Source of the DNA: Blastomonas sp. SL216
GTDB lineage: Bacteria > Pseudomonadota > Alphaproteobacteria > Sphingomonadales > Sphingomonadaceae
Assembly: GCA_026625625.1 (NCBI GenBank)
Contig: CP113055.1
Span: 1,242,501 to 1,306,500, forward strand
DNA: 64,000 nucleotides
Direction of reading: 5' to 3'
Part shown: one piece after another, positions 34,993 through 44,185 of the stretch
How the letters are laid out: the number at the start of each line of letters is the position of its first letter
Numbering within the stretch: the stretch's first letter is position 1
Notes under the pieces: model-generated
Told to the model about the DNA's origin: nothing
Databases searched by the model: none
Seen by the model: the letters and a program-made list of their open reading frames with translations, nothing else
Translations under genes and position numbers: made by a program

Positions 34993-35283
34993 ATGAGCAT
35001 GCCTAAGGCCATCTGGAACGGCACCGTCATTGCCGAGAGCGACGATACCGTCGTCGTCGAGCGCAACCATTATTTCCCGCGTGAGCATGTGCGCGCCGAT
35101 CTGCTCAAGCCCAGCGACACCACCAGCTTCTGCCCGTGGAAGGGTATGGCGAGCTATTATTCGCTCGAGGTCGACGGGCAGGTCAACAAGGATGCGGTCT
35201 GGTACTATCCCGAGCCCAAGTCTGCGGCCAAGGAGATCACCGATCGGCTGGCCTTCTGGAAGGGTGTCGAGGTCGTCGCGTGA
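34993..35283 (+). CDS. DUF427 domain-containing protein
   Basis: 96 residues. DUF427 pattern: AIWNGTVIAESDDTVVVERNHYFP, FCPWKGMASYYSLEVDG and VWYYPEP followed by RLAFWKGVEV. Small cytoplasmic beta-rich protein of unknown function. ATG 34993 or 34999 are both possible given AAGGACAGGAG upstream. Its stop overlaps the GTG start of the next gene. Confidence 0.9.
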   Translation: MSMPKAIWNGTVIAESDDTVVVERNHYFPREHVRADLLKPSDTTSFCPWKGMASYYSLEVDGQVNKDAVWYYPEPKSAAKEITDRLAFWKGVEVVA

Positions 35284-36293
35284 TCCTGACGTCGCTGGTG
35301 CTGGCCATGGCTGCGCCCGGTCCGATCATCATCGCGCATCGTGGTGCGAGCGGCGAGCGGCCTGAACACACGATCGGCGCCTATGCGCTGGCGATCGACC
35401 AGGGCGCGGACTTTATCGAGCCCGATCTGGTCAGCACCAGCGACGGCGTGCTGGTCGCGCGGCACGAGAACGAGATATCGGAAACCACCGATGTTGCTAG
35501 CCGTCCGGAATTTGCCGACCGCAAGACCACCAAGGTCATCGATGGGGAAAGCCTGACCGGCTGGTTCACCGAGGATTTTACGCTCGCCGAGCTCAAGACG
35601 CTGCGCGCGCGCGAGCGCCTGCCCCAGCTTCGCACGGCCAATACAGCCTATGACGGCACCTGGGACATACCGACGCTGGACGAGATCATCACGCTGGTGC
35701 AGCGGCGCGAGAAAGAGACCGGTCGCAGGATCGGCCTGTACCCGGAAACCAAGCATCCTGGCCATTTCCGCAAGCTTGGCCTGCCGCTGGAAGAGCCGCT
35801 GGTCGCAACGCTCGCCAAGGCCGGATATGATGGTGCGGCCGATCCGGTGTTCATCCAGAGCTTCGAGGTCGACAATCTCAAGCGGCTGAACGGCATGACC
35901 GAGCTACCGCTGATCCAGCTGATGGCGGCATCCTATGGCCCTCCGGACCAGCCTGGCGTCACCTATGCCGCGATGAGCACGCCCGACGGCCTTGCCGAAA
36001 TTGCGCGTTATGCCGATGGCGTGGGTCTGGAAAAGGCGATGGTCATCCCGCGCAGCGCCGATGGAAAGCTGGCCGCGCCGACTGGCATCGTCGCCGGTGC
36101 CCATGCTGCCGGGCTGAAGGTGCATGTCTGGACCTTCCGGCGCGAAAACTACTTTCTCCCGGCCGAGTTCAAGACCGGCGAGAGCCCCGTCGCGCCGGGC
36201 AATGTGGGTGCGGAAATCAGGGCGTTCATCGCCACGGGGATAGACGGGCTGTTCTCGGACTATGTTGCCGCGGCGGTAGCGGCGGTTCGCTGA
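35280..36293 (+). CDS. Glycerophosphodiester phosphodiesterase, secreted (GlpQ type)
   Basis: 337 residues with a short signal segment ILTSLVLAMAAPG. The GDPD family HxD/E motifs are visible: IIIAHRGASGERPEHT (about 15-30), FIEPDLVSTSDGVLVARHE (about 42-60), then LYPETKHP and FIQSFEV. It hydrolyses glycerophosphodiesters to glycerol-3-phosphate, probably in the periplasm. The GTG start at 35280 overlaps the DUF427 stop by 4 nt (GTGA), so it depends on that operon. Confidence 0.9.
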   Translation: MILTSLVLAMAAPGPIIIAHRGASGERPEHTIGAYALAIDQGADFIEPDLVSTSDGVLVARHENEISETTDVASRPEFADRKTTKVIDGESLTGWFTEDFTLAELKTLRARERLPQLRTANTAYDGTWDIPTLDEIITLVQRREKETGRRIGLYPETKHPGHFRKLGLPLEEPLVATLAKAGYDGAADPVFIQSFEVDNLKRLNGMTELPLIQLMAASYGPPDQPGVTYAAMSTPDGLAEIARYADGVGLEKAMVIPRSADGKLAAPTGIVAGAHAAGLKVHVWTFRRENYFLPAEFKTGESPVAPGNVGAEIRAFIATGIDGLFSDYVAAAVAAVR

Positions 36294-36308
36294 AGGGCGG
36301 TGCGCTGA

Positions 36309-37403
36309 TCAGGGCTTGGGCGCGCTGCCACCCGAAGCCGTGCCTTCTTCGATCGCAGCCTGCTTGCCGTCGCGGATCGCCTGGCGCATGTCCTTGTGAT
36401 CGGCAAGATCGGGCTTTTCCGGCTCGTCGTTCAGCACCTTGGCAGCGCGCGGAGCAAGGCACACGGTCGCGGACACCGGCAGGTGATCCGATCCGACATT
36501 TTCCAGCACCTTCATGTCGACCAGCGTGAAATCGGGCGACATGAACAGATGATCAAGCGGCCAGCGCAGCCCGGGCAGATTGGCCGGGAACGTTGCATAG
36601 AGCCCGCGCCCGATGCGCGGATCGAGATAGCCGCCGATCCGCTTGAACATCTGCGAGGTGCGCGACCAGGCAACGTCGTTGAAATCGCCCATGGCCAGCA
36701 CCGGCAGGTCGGTCAGCTTGGCATGGCGCGCGGCAATGGCGATCTCCGCATCGCGCTTTTCGGTATTCTCGCCCGGCTGGGGCGGGCGCGGATGGAGGCC
36801 GATATAGCGGAACTTCGCGCCGGCACCGGTGGAGATCGTCGCGAAGACCGACGGCGTTTCGGTATCGATCAGCCAGGTGATCTCCGAATCCTCGACCGGC
36901 AGCCTCGAAAGGAAGATGAGGCCATAAAGATTGTCGAGCGGCGCCGACTGACGATGCGGATAGCGATCGATCACCGGCTTGAGCGCTGCTTCCCACTGCT
37001 TGTCGGTTTCCAGAAGCAGGATGATATCGGGGTCTTCGCGATCGATGAGATCAATCGTGCGCCGATAGTCGCGGTTGGTCTGCAGCACGTTGAGTGAAAA
37101 GGCGGAGACGCAGTTCTCCTTGTTGATCACCGCCTTGGCCACCTCGGGCCTGGCGAGCGGGGTATAGGGGTGGATGCGATAACCCTGCCATCCGACCACC
37201 ACCAGCATGCTGGCGACCACCAGCGCGCGCGCCCAGCCGGACAAAGCCGGAATCGCCAGCACCAACGCGATCAGTCCCATCACCATCAACCCCAGGCGCG
37301 GGAAATCCCACATCCGGATGTACCAGCGATAGCTGCTCACCATGCTGAGCGCAGTGCCGGTGGCCGCAAAGGCCGCCAGCGCGAAAATCAGGATTCGCAG
37401 CAT
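36309..37403 (-). CDS. Endonuclease/exonuclease/phosphatase family protein, membrane-anchored
   Basis: 364 residues. Three N-terminal hydrophobic segments (about 3-80) are followed by an EEP-fold domain: FSLNVLQTNR, ILLLETDKQW, FRYIGLHPRPPQ, LAMGDFNDVAWSR (metal-binding Asp/Asn) and the terminal GSDHLPV. These give the usual EEP active site. The substrate could be a phosphodiester outside the cytoplasm; members of this fold range from nucleases to lipid phosphatases. Convergent with the phosphodiesterase gene. ATG 37403 is chosen because the membrane segment starts there. Confidence 0.85.
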   Translation of the reverse strand: MLRILIFALAAFAATGTALSMVSSYRWYIRMWDFPRLGLMVMGLIALVLAIPALSGWARALVVASMLVVVGWQGYRIHPYTPLARPEVAKAVINKENCVSAFSLNVLQTNRDYRRTIDLIDREDPDIILLLETDKQWEAALKPVIDRYPHRQSAPLDNLYGLIFLSRLPVEDSEITWLIDTETPSVFATISTGAGAKFRYIGLHPRPPQPGENTEKRDAEIAIAARHAKLTDLPVLAMGDFNDVAWSRTSQMFKRIGGYLDPRIGRGLYATFPANLPGLRWPLDHLFMSPDFTLVDMKVLENVGSDHLPVSATVCLAPRAAKVLNDEPEKPDLADHKDMRQAIRDGKQAAIEEGTASGGSAPKP

Positions 37404-37527
37404 GCTCAAAAAACCACCCGAACGAGAAGTAACAGTGCCTTGTCGCCATGTGGGACGCTTAAGGCAAGCGGCGGTTGCACATAGGTTGGGTTTGCACGCG
37501 GGAGAAGCCGCCGCTACACCAGCGCGC

Positions 37528-38400
37528 ATGTCCACGACCTATACGCTCGACACGTCGACCAGCCGCGCCAACCCCACCCCCGCGCCGATGAAGCGCCTGA
37601 CCGTGCCTGCGATCCAGCGGCGCAAGGTCGATGGCACGACGGCGCAGCCGGTGGTGATGCTGACGGCCTATACGGCGCGGATGGCGCAATTGCTCGATCC
37701 GCATTGCGACATGCTGCTGGTTGGCGATTCGCTGGGCCAGGTGATCTATGGCCTGCCCAGCACCGTGCCGGTGACGCTCGACATGATGGCCGCGCACGGC
37801 GCTGCAGTGGTGCGCGGCAGCTATCACAGCATCGTCGTGATCGATATGCCATTCGGCAGCTATGAAGCCTCGCCCGAAATGGCCTTTGCCAGCGCAGCAC
37901 GACTGCTCAAGGAAACCGGCGCGGCGGCGGTCAAGCTGGAAGGCGGAGCGGCGATGGCCCCCACGGTGAAGTTTCTCACCGAACGCGGGATTCCCGTGGT
38001 CGGCCATGTCGGCCTGACCCCGCAGGCGATCAACATCCTGGGCAGCTATGCCGCGCGCGGCCGGTCCGACAGCGAAGCCGACAAGATCGTCAGCGATGCC
38101 AAGGCGCTGGACGAGGCGGGCGCGTTCGCCATCGTCGTCGAAGGCGTGGTCGAGCCGATCGCGATCGCGGTGACCGAGGCGGTGTCCGCCATCGTCATCG
38201 GCATCGGCGCCTCTGCCCGCTGCGATGGCCAGGTGCTGGTCACCGAGGACATGCTGGGCCTGTTCGAGCGCACCGCGCGGTTCGTCAAGCGCTACGAGAA
38301 TCTGGCGCAAGTGATCGAGAATGCAGTCCAGAGCTATGCCGGGGAAGTGACCGAGCGCAGCTTCCCCAGCGCCGACCAGACCTACGCGCCCAAGGACTGA
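37528..38400 (+). CDS. panB: 3-methyl-2-oxobutanoate hydroxymethyltransferase
   Basis: 290 residues, first step of pantothenate synthesis: transfers a hydroxymethyl group from methylene-tetrahydrofolate to 2-oxoisovalerate to give ketopantoate. Seen: VVMLTAYTARMAQLLD, LLVGDSLGQVIYG (metal-binding Asp), DMPFGSYEASPE, VKLEGG, GHVGLTPQ and VVEGVVEP with the catalytic Glu. The N-terminus is ~25 residues longer than usual, so ATG 37588 inside the frame is an alternative start. No panC in the window. Confidence 0.92.
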   Translation: MSTTYTLDTSTSRANPTPAPMKRLTVPAIQRRKVDGTTAQPVVMLTAYTARMAQLLDPHCDMLLVGDSLGQVIYGLPSTVPVTLDMMAAHGAAVVRGSYHSIVVIDMPFGSYEASPEMAFASAARLLKETGAAAVKLEGGAAMAPTVKFLTERGIPVVGHVGLTPQAINILGSYAARGRSDSEADKIVSDAKALDEAGAFAIVVEGVVEPIAIAVTEAVSAIVIGIGASARCDGQVLVTEDMLGLFERTARFVKRYENLAQVIENAVQSYAGEVTERSFPSADQTYAPKD

Positions 38401-38407
38401 TCCCGGC

Positions 38408-39529
38408 TCATTTCTCGCTGCGCGCGAGCAAGGCGACCAGTTCGCCCTTCCAGAAGCGCGCCCAAGTGTGGTTGCTGTGCCCGCGCGTTTCGTCGGTCGC
38501 CCTGGTCAGCACATATTTGCCATCGGGCAGCCGCTTGCCGAAATCCTCTGCGACGCCATAGTCCCAGGGATTGATGAAATCGTCCGACGAATTGATCCAG
38601 GTGACCGGCATTGTCATCTTCTCGACGGTCTTCGAAGGGTCGTAATTGCGCGATGATTCGATCTGGTAGATCGTGTCATTGGCATCGATGCCCTTGATCG
38701 CCGCCTCGATACGCTGGGTGATATAGGCATCGGCGGCCTCGCGCGTCGGATAGGCCTTTTGCAGATACAGCGGTGCGAAGCCTGCGACCTGCAACAGGCT
38801 GGCCGCGACGCGCAGCCCCATGATCGGCGGGCTCGCATAATTGCCCCCGTTCCAGGCGGGATCGGACTTGATCCCCTCGATCGCCGCCTTGCGCCACATC
38901 CGGTTGTGGCCTGCGATCGGCATCGGCAGGCAGGCCATCGGCATCATCGCCTGGACAAAACCGGGATCGACCTGGCCCCAGACAAAGCCGTGCATGCAGC
39001 CCATCGAGGTGCCCATGACCAGCCGCAGCCGGTCGACCTCCAGCCCTTCCGTCAGCATCTGCCGCTGCGCGCGGACCATGTCGGTATAGTCATAGGCCGG
39101 AAAGCGCATCTTCAGGCCGTCGGACGGCTTGGAAGATTTGCCATGGCCGATATTGTCGGGAAGGATGATGTAATATTTGCGGATATCGAGCGGCTGGCCG
39201 GGGCCGAACAGCTCCTGCGCGAACTGGGGCTGAAGGAACTGCAGCCCGGTGCCGCCCGTGCCGTGCAGCACCATCACCGCATTGGTGACACGGCCCTGCC
39301 TGTCGCGCTGCGGCGTGCCCAGCGTGGCATAATGCATGCGCAGTTCGGGCAGCACTTCACCGGTGCCGAAGCGGAAATCCTTGAGGATGACATCGCCCTG
39401 GCTGAGCTGCATCGCATAGTCGACTGCAGGCGCGGCCTGCGGCGGACCAGGCTGGGCGATGGCAGGCGCGGTGGCGGGCACGGTCAGCGCAGCCCAGCCC
39501 AGCGCCAGCCCCAGGATCTTCAGTTTCAT
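38408..39529 (-). CDS. MetX-like alpha/beta hydrolase, secreted
   Basis: 373 residues. Signal peptide (1-25, ending AIAQ), then an alpha/beta hydrolase of the homoserine acetyltransferase (MetX) superfamily: VLHGTGGTG, IGHGKSSKPSDG, the nucleophile elbow VMGTSMGCMHGF, a late Asp in NSSDDFINPWD and His in RGHSNH. The signal peptide argues against a role in methionine synthesis; it is probably an extracytoplasmic esterase. AGGGG lies just before ATG 39529. Confidence 0.85.
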   Translation of the reverse strand: MKLKILGLALGWAALTVPATAPAIAQPGPPQAAPAVDYAMQLSQGDVILKDFRFGTGEVLPELRMHYATLGTPQRDRQGRVTNAVMVLHGTGGTGLQFLQPQFAQELFGPGQPLDIRKYYIILPDNIGHGKSSKPSDGLKMRFPAYDYTDMVRAQRQMLTEGLEVDRLRLVMGTSMGCMHGFVWGQVDPGFVQAMMPMACLPMPIAGHNRMWRKAAIEGIKSDPAWNGGNYASPPIMGLRVAASLLQVAGFAPLYLQKAYPTREAADAYITQRIEAAIKGIDANDTIYQIESSRNYDPSKTVEKMTMPVTWINSSDDFINPWDYGVAEDFGKRLPDGKYVLTRATDETRGHSNHTWARFWKGELVALLARSEK

Positions 39530-39599
39530 GGCAAACCCCTGATTTATTGTCATTCAGGGCGCAGCATTGCAGCGCTTTGGTCAGGTTGCAATGCCGCTT

Positions 39600-40316
39600 C
39601 TATGCCGCCGCCTGAACCCGGTTGCGGCCGCCGCGCTTGGCCCCGTACATCGCCGCATCCGCCTGAGCGAGCGCATTGTCCAGCGACCATCCCGCGCGAT
39701 AGGGCGCGACCCCGACCGAAATCGACAGCGCGATGGCATCGCCATCGGCCGATTTGAGATCGAGCGCATCGACTGCCCCGCGCGCGCGCTCGGCGATTGT
39801 CATGCCCAGGGCAAAGGGTAGCCCGGTGAGCAGTATCGCGAATTCCTCGCCGCCGACCCGGCCCAGAAGATCGTCGGGCCGCAGCGCCGCACGCAGCGTT
39901 GATGCCACCAGCCGCAGCGCATCGTCGCCTGCCGCATGGCCATGCTCGTCATTGATCGCCTTGAAATGATCGATATCGGCCAGCAGCACGCACGCCGGGG
40001 CCTCGTCGTCATAGGCTGCCGCTTCGCGATAAAAGGCGGCGCGGTTCATGATCCCGGTCAGCTCGTCCCGGTTTGCCTTGATCAGCAGGTCGGCCTGCAC
40101 CGCGATCAGCTCGGCGGCCAGCTCGCGGTTGGCCTCGACCTGGCGGACCAGCACGAAACTGACGGAGGCGGTCACGGCTGCCGGAGAAATGACGGCAAAA
40201 GCCCAGAAAGGCCATTCGACATCCTCGTGCAGCGTGTGGACCATCGCCTCGAACCCGGCCAAAGTCACGACAACTCCAAAGATGACACAGGTCATGATCT
40301 TCTTGAACGGGTTCAT
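39600..40316 (-). CDS. Diguanylate cyclase, membrane-bound (GGDEF)
   Basis: 238 residues. Two membrane segments (about 5-60) lead through a short helix to a GGDEF domain with DELTGIMNRAAF, LLADIDHFKAINDEHGH and the active-site GGEEF. It lacks an obvious RxxD inhibitory site just before GGEEF, though RPDD occurs nearby (R-P-D-D, 10 residues earlier), which could serve. Makes c-di-GMP. It shares length and layout with the next gene, so the two are probably tandem duplicates. Confidence 0.92.
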   Translation of the reverse strand: MNPFKKIMTCVIFGVVVTLAGFEAMVHTLHEDVEWPFWAFAVISPAAVTASVSFVLVRQVEANRELAAELIAVQADLLIKANRDELTGIMNRAAFYREAAAYDDEAPACVLLADIDHFKAINDEHGHAAGDDALRLVASTLRAALRPDDLLGRVGGEEFAILLTGLPFALGMTIAERARGAVDALDLKSADGDAIALSISVGVAPYRAGWSLDNALAQADAAMYGAKRGGRNRVQAAA

Positions 40317-40453
40317 GAAGATCGAGCTAGGTCGAAATTATTAAAACTCACCAAACATGCGGCAGTGTCTGTGCCATGTCTTTCACGGGATCAGCGCTGG
40401 TCTTGCAGGTAGACGGGTCTGGTTAATGGGCTGGCCCGGTATTGGACGTAAGT

Positions 40454-41170
40454 TCAATCGGAAACCATGACACGATTGCGGCCATTGCGCTTGGCCGCGT
40501 ACATGGCCGCGTCCGCCTGAGCCAGTACTGCGTCCAGCGGCGCGCCTGCAGAAAGGCCCGCCACGCCAATCGAAATCGACAGAGCAATCGGCGAGCCATC
40601 CGCCGCGCGCATCGACAGGGCTGCGATCGCACCGCGCGCCCGCTCTGCTATGGCAAGCGCCAGCGCCTGGGGCATGCCCGACAGCAGGATGGCAAACTCT
40701 TCTCCGCCAACCCGGCCCAGCAGATCGTCGGGACGCAGCGCCGCCTGCAGCGTATTGGCCACCAGACGCAGCGCCTGATCGCCTGCAGCATGGCCATATC
40801 GGTCGTTGATCGCCTTGAAATGGTCGATATCCGCCAGAAGCACGCTGGCCGGCGCATCCTCGCCATAGGTCGACGCCAGCCGGTAGAATGCGGCGCGGTT
40901 GAGCACGCCGGTCAGATGGTCGCGATCGGCCTGGGTCAGCAGTTCCCGCTGCACGATGAGCAGTTCCTGGTTGAGCCGCTTGTTCACCTCTGCCTGACGC
41001 ACCAGAACATAGCTGACCGGTGCGGCTATGGACGCAGGGCACAGCACGGCAAAGGCCCAATAGATCGCCTCGATCGATTCACCGGTCGCCAGGACAAGCG
41101 CCTCCATCGCCAGAAGCGTGGCGACGACACTGAAAATGACAACGATCAGGACCTTGAGCCAGGGCTGCAT
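40454..41170 (-). CDS. Diguanylate cyclase, membrane-bound (GGDEF), tandem paralog
   Basis: 238 residues, same architecture as its neighbour: two membrane segments, DHLTGVLNRAAFYRLA, LLADIDHFKAINDRYGHAAGD, LRPDDLLGRVGGEEF. Very close in sequence over the catalytic domain but different in the membrane part (AMEALVLATGESIEAIYW), suggesting different inputs. AGGGCG lies before ATG 41170. Probably active. Separated from the first copy by 137 bp. Confidence 0.92.
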   Translation of the reverse strand: MQPWLKVLIVVIFSVVATLLAMEALVLATGESIEAIYWAFAVLCPASIAAPVSYVLVRQAEVNKRLNQELLIVQRELLTQADRDHLTGVLNRAAFYRLASTYGEDAPASVLLADIDHFKAINDRYGHAAGDQALRLVANTLQAALRPDDLLGRVGGEEFAILLSGMPQALALAIAERARGAIAALSMRAADGSPIALSISIGVAGLSAGAPLDAVLAQADAAMYAAKRNGRNRVMVSD

Positions 41171-41228
41171 GTAACGCCCTGTAAAGCAAAAGGCTTAAGA
41201 CACCGCAAATACGGGCGCGAATGCGGAA

Positions 41229-41855
41229 TTAGCGGGCCGAACCGCGCGAGCGCTTGGACCGGTACATATGGCTGTCTGCGCGGGCCAGCACATGGCCTGC
41301 CTCGTCATCCGGATGGATGAAGGCATGGCCGAAGGTTGCCGAGAGACTTGTTACCGCCTCGCCAAAGCCGATCCGGCAGGCGGCGATCCCGGCGGTGAGC
41401 TGAGCGACCTTGATCTCGACATCGCCCTCGCTGATCGCGCCCAGGATCAGCGCGAATTCATCGCCGCCGATCCGCGCCACCACATCGGTCGAGCGGACAT
41501 TGTCCAGCAGCACATGCGCCACGCAGCGCAACGCCTCATCGCCGGCGGCATGGCCAAAGGTGTCATTGATGACCTTCAGATCATCGACATCGACGAAGAC
41601 CAGCGCGGCCCGGCTCTGATAACGCTGGCAGTGCGCGATCGCGCTAGCCACGGCCTGCTCGAAATAGCGCCGGTTGAACAGCGGGGTCAGCGTATCGCGG
41701 CAGATCTCGTCCTCGAGTTCGCGCACCCGCGCGCTCAGCTTCGCGTTCTGCTGCTTCAGGTCCGCGCAGAGCAAGGCAAGCTGTTCATGGCTCGACACCA
41801 TGTCTGCCTGAGGTGGTATCCCACCCGGGCTGCCCTGAACATCGGTCATCTTCAT
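41229..41855 (-). CDS. Cytosolic diguanylate cyclase (GGDEF) with coiled-coil N-terminus
   Basis: 208 residues, no membrane segment. An N-terminal helix LCADLKQQNAKLSARVRELEDEI (about 29-52) looks like a coiled coil for dimerisation, then GGDEF domain: DTLTPLFNRRYFEQAV, LVFVDVDDLKVINDTFGHAAGDE, ARIGGDEFALIL. GGDEF is intact. Different subtype from the two membrane cyclases but in the same direction, 58 bp apart. Divergent from purE; a palindrome and a TATAAT box lie between. Confidence 0.9.
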   Translation of the reverse strand: MKMTDVQGSPGGIPPQADMVSSHEQLALLCADLKQQNAKLSARVRELEDEICRDTLTPLFNRRYFEQAVASAIAHCQRYQSRAALVFVDVDDLKVINDTFGHAAGDEALRCVAHVLLDNVRSTDVVARIGGDEFALILGAISEGDVEIKVAQLTAGIAACRIGFGEAVTSLSATFGHAFIHPDDEAGHVLARADSHMYRSKRSRGSAR

Positions 41856-41948
41856 GTTGATATCTGCCAGAATCCTCGGCGCGTTCCCTATTGCGCCTGC
41901 ATAGCAAGGCTGGGCCTTGCGAGCATGATCAAAATGGCATTAACCCAG

Positions 41949-41978
41949 TATAATCTGTGCACAAGCGGGACATGTCCC
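41949..41978 (+). promoter_or_regulatory. TATAAT box followed by palindrome GGGACATGTCCC
   Basis: A perfect -10 hexamer at 41949-41954 is followed 12 nt later by a perfect 12-bp palindrome (41967-41978), where a repressor could sit at the transcription start. No good -35 is visible. It points toward purE, whose start is 104 nt further on. Confidence 0.5.
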
Positions 41979-41995
41979 ACCATTTCGAGGGCATC

Positions 41996-42043
41996 ATGCA
42001 TTTAGCACGCAGGGTGATTGCGGGTGCGGTTCTTTGCCTTTAA
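41996..42043 (+). other. Possible 15-codon leader frame upstream of purE
   Basis: MHLARRVIAGAVLCL with GAGGG 4 nt before the ATG. It lies in the purE leader just after the palindrome. Could be a translated leader or chance. Confidence 0.25.
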
Positions 42044-42081
42044 GACCCTGACCAAACCAGTAATTATGCGGAGAATCCTGC

Positions 42082-42600
42082 GTGGCCGAGCCATTTCCGA
42101 AGCCCGACCGCCAAAGCCCGGAACGGGCGCCGGTTGCCATCATCATGGGCAGCCAGTCGGACTGGGAAACCATGTCGGGCGCAGCCCAGGTGCTGGACGA
42201 CCTTGGCGTGGCGCATGATTGCCGCATCGTCTCTGCGCACCGCACGCCCGATCGGCTGGTGGCCTTTGCCAAAGGCGCGGTGGATGCGGGCTTTCAGGTG
42301 ATCATTGCCGGCGCAGGCGGCGCGGCGCACCTGCCCGGCATGGTCGCCAGCATGACACGGCTGCCGGTGCTGGGCGTGCCGGTGCAGAGCAAGGCGCTGA
42401 GCGGCCTCGACAGCCTGTTGTCGATTGTCCAGATGCCCGGCGGCATTCCGGTGGGGACCCTGGCGATTGGACCGGCGGGAGCCAAGAATGCAGGCCTGCT
42501 CGCTGCCTCTATCCTGGCGCTGAACGATCCCGGGCTGGCCGAGCGGCTCGATGTCTGGCGCGCGGCGCAAAGCGATTCGGTGGGTGAACGCCCGGCATGA
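42082..42600 (+). CDS. purE: N5-carboxyaminoimidazole ribonucleotide mutase
   Basis: 172 residues. Converts N5-CAIR to CAIR in purine biosynthesis. Seen: [42 protein letters not shown] and PVGTLAIG. The GTG start has GGAG 8 nt upstream. First gene of a long operon; its stop overlaps purK by 4 nt. PurE and PurK work in sequence, so the coupling is functional. Confidence 0.95.
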   Translation: MAEPFPKPDRQSPERAPVAIIMGSQSDWETMSGAAQVLDDLGVAHDCRIVSAHRTPDRLVAFAKGAVDAGFQVIIAGAGGAAHLPGMVASMTRLPVLGVPVQSKALSGLDSLLSIVQMPGGIPVGTLAIGPAGAKNAGLLAASILALNDPGLAERLDVWRAAQSDSVGERPA

Positions 42601-43691
42601 GCGACGTGATCCCCCCCGGCAGTACCATCGGCATCATGGGCGGCGGCCAGCTGGGCCGCATGCTGAGCCTTGCCGCAGCGCAACTGGGCTATCGCTGCCA
42701 TGTCTTCGCGCCAGAGGCGACCAGCCCGTGCGGCGAGGTGTCGGCCGAGGCGACCAGCGCCGATTATGCGGACGATGCCGCGCTCACCGCCTTTGCCAAG
42801 GCGTGCGACGTGGTCACCTATGAGTTCGAGAATGTGCCGGTGGCGCCGCTCGACAGCATCGCCGGGCTCGTGCCGCTGCGCCCCTCCCCCCGCGCGCTGG
42901 AAGTCGCGCAGAGCCGTATCGACGAAAAGCGCTTTGTCGCCGAGTTGGGCGGACGCACCGCGCCGTTCGGCTTTGCCGAGACCGAGGCGCAGGTCGCCGC
43001 GGCCATCGAGGTTTCGGGCACGCCCGCGATCATCAAGTCGAACCGCATGGGCTATGACGGCAAGGGCCAGGCCCGCGTGATGCCGGGCGATGACCCGGTC
43101 GCGCGCTGGCACGAGGCTGGCGGCGTGCCGGCGATCATCGAAGGGTTCGTGACCTTCGACGCCGAGTTTTCGGTGATCCTCGCGCGTTCGCCGCAGGGCG
43201 ACATCCGGTTCTGGGACAGCGCCGAAAACGTTCATGTCGCAGGCATACTCGACGTCTCCACCGTGCCGGCCAGCGCCGCCATCCAGGCACAGCTGCCCGC
43301 CGCGCGCGAACTTGCCGCCAGGGTTGCGGAAAAGCTCGATTATATCGGCGTGCTGACGCTGGAATTCTTTGCCACCAGCGAAGGACCGGTGTTCAACGAA
43401 ATGGCCCCGCGCGTGCACAATAGCGGGCATTGGACCATCGAAGGCGCGTTCACCAGCCAGTTCGAAAACCATATCCGCGCCATCTGCGGCCTGCCGCTGG
43501 GCGAGACCGCGCTGGCCTGCCACGCAGCCGAGATGCGCAACCTGATCGGCGAGGCGGCGCATGGCTGGCCGGAGCTGCTCGCCGATCCCGCCAACCATCT
43601 GCACCTTTATGGCAAGCATCGCGCGCTGCCGGGGCGCAAGATGGGGCATGTCACGCGTATTACGCTGGAACCTGCGGGGCTCCCCTCATGA
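42597..43691 (+). CDS. purK: N5-carboxyaminoimidazole ribonucleotide synthase
   Basis: 364 residues, ATP-grasp enzyme that makes N5-CAIR from AIR, ATP and bicarbonate. Seen: [18 protein letters not shown] (10-27), YEFENVP, the central ATP-grasp stretch [29 protein letters not shown] and the late [17 protein letters not shown]. Starts at ATG 42597 overlapping purE, and its own stop overlaps folA. Confidence 0.95.
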   Translation: MSDVIPPGSTIGIMGGGQLGRMLSLAAAQLGYRCHVFAPEATSPCGEVSAEATSADYADDAALTAFAKACDVVTYEFENVPVAPLDSIAGLVPLRPSPRALEVAQSRIDEKRFVAELGGRTAPFGFAETEAQVAAAIEVSGTPAIIKSNRMGYDGKGQARVMPGDDPVARWHEAGGVPAIIEGFVTFDAEFSVILARSPQGDIRFWDSAENVHVAGILDVSTVPASAAIQAQLPAARELAARVAEKLDYIGVLTLEFFATSEGPVFNEMAPRVHNSGHWTIEGAFTSQFENHIRAICGLPLGETALACHAAEMRNLIGEAAHGWPELLADPANHLHLYGKHRALPGRKMGHVTRITLEPAGLPS

Positions 43692-44185
43692 ACCATCCCG
43701 AAATCTTTCTGGTCCTGGCCCGGGCGCGCAATGGCGTGATTGGTGCAAACGGCACCCTGCCCTGGCACCTGCCGCAGGACCTGCGCCACTTCAAGGCGCT
43801 GACCCAGGCAAGGCCGATGATCATGGGCCGCAAGACCTTCGACAGCCTGCCCGGCCTGCTGCCCGGACGCCGCCATATCGTGCTCACCCGCAGTACCGAA
43901 TGGGGCGAGGAAGGCGCAGAGGTGGTGCACAGCATCGACCAGGCCATCGCCACCGCCAATGCGCCGCATGTCGCGGTGATCGGCGGCGCGGAGATATTCA
44001 CCCTGTTCCTGCCGCGGGCCGACCGTATCGAGCTGACCGAAGTTCATGGCGATTTTGACGGCGACACCGTGCTGCCGCCGTTCGATCCTGCCGTGTGGCA
44101 GGAAAGCACGCGGACCGACCACGCGGCGGACCCCGACCATCGCGATAGGCCTGCGTTCAGCTTCGTCACGCTGGTGCGCCGGTGA
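43688..44185 (+). CDS. folA: Dihydrofolate reductase
   Basis: 165 residues. Reduces dihydrofolate to tetrahydrofolate with NADPH. Seen: ARNGVIGANGTLPWHLPQDL (14-33, substrate loop and the catalytic acidic residue Asp32), MGRKTFDSLPGLLPGRRHIV and VIGGAEIFTLFLP. ATGA overlap with purK and GTGA overlap with the dipeptidase. No thyA is adjacent; folate demand of purine synthesis makes the pairing sensible. Confidence 0.95.
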   Translation: MNHPEIFLVLARARNGVIGANGTLPWHLPQDLRHFKALTQARPMIMGRKTFDSLPGLLPGRRHIVLTRSTEWGEEGAEVVHSIDQAIATANAPHVAVIGGAEIFTLFLPRADRIELTEVHGDFDGDTVLPPFDPAVWQESTRTDHAADPDHRDRPAFSFVTLVRR

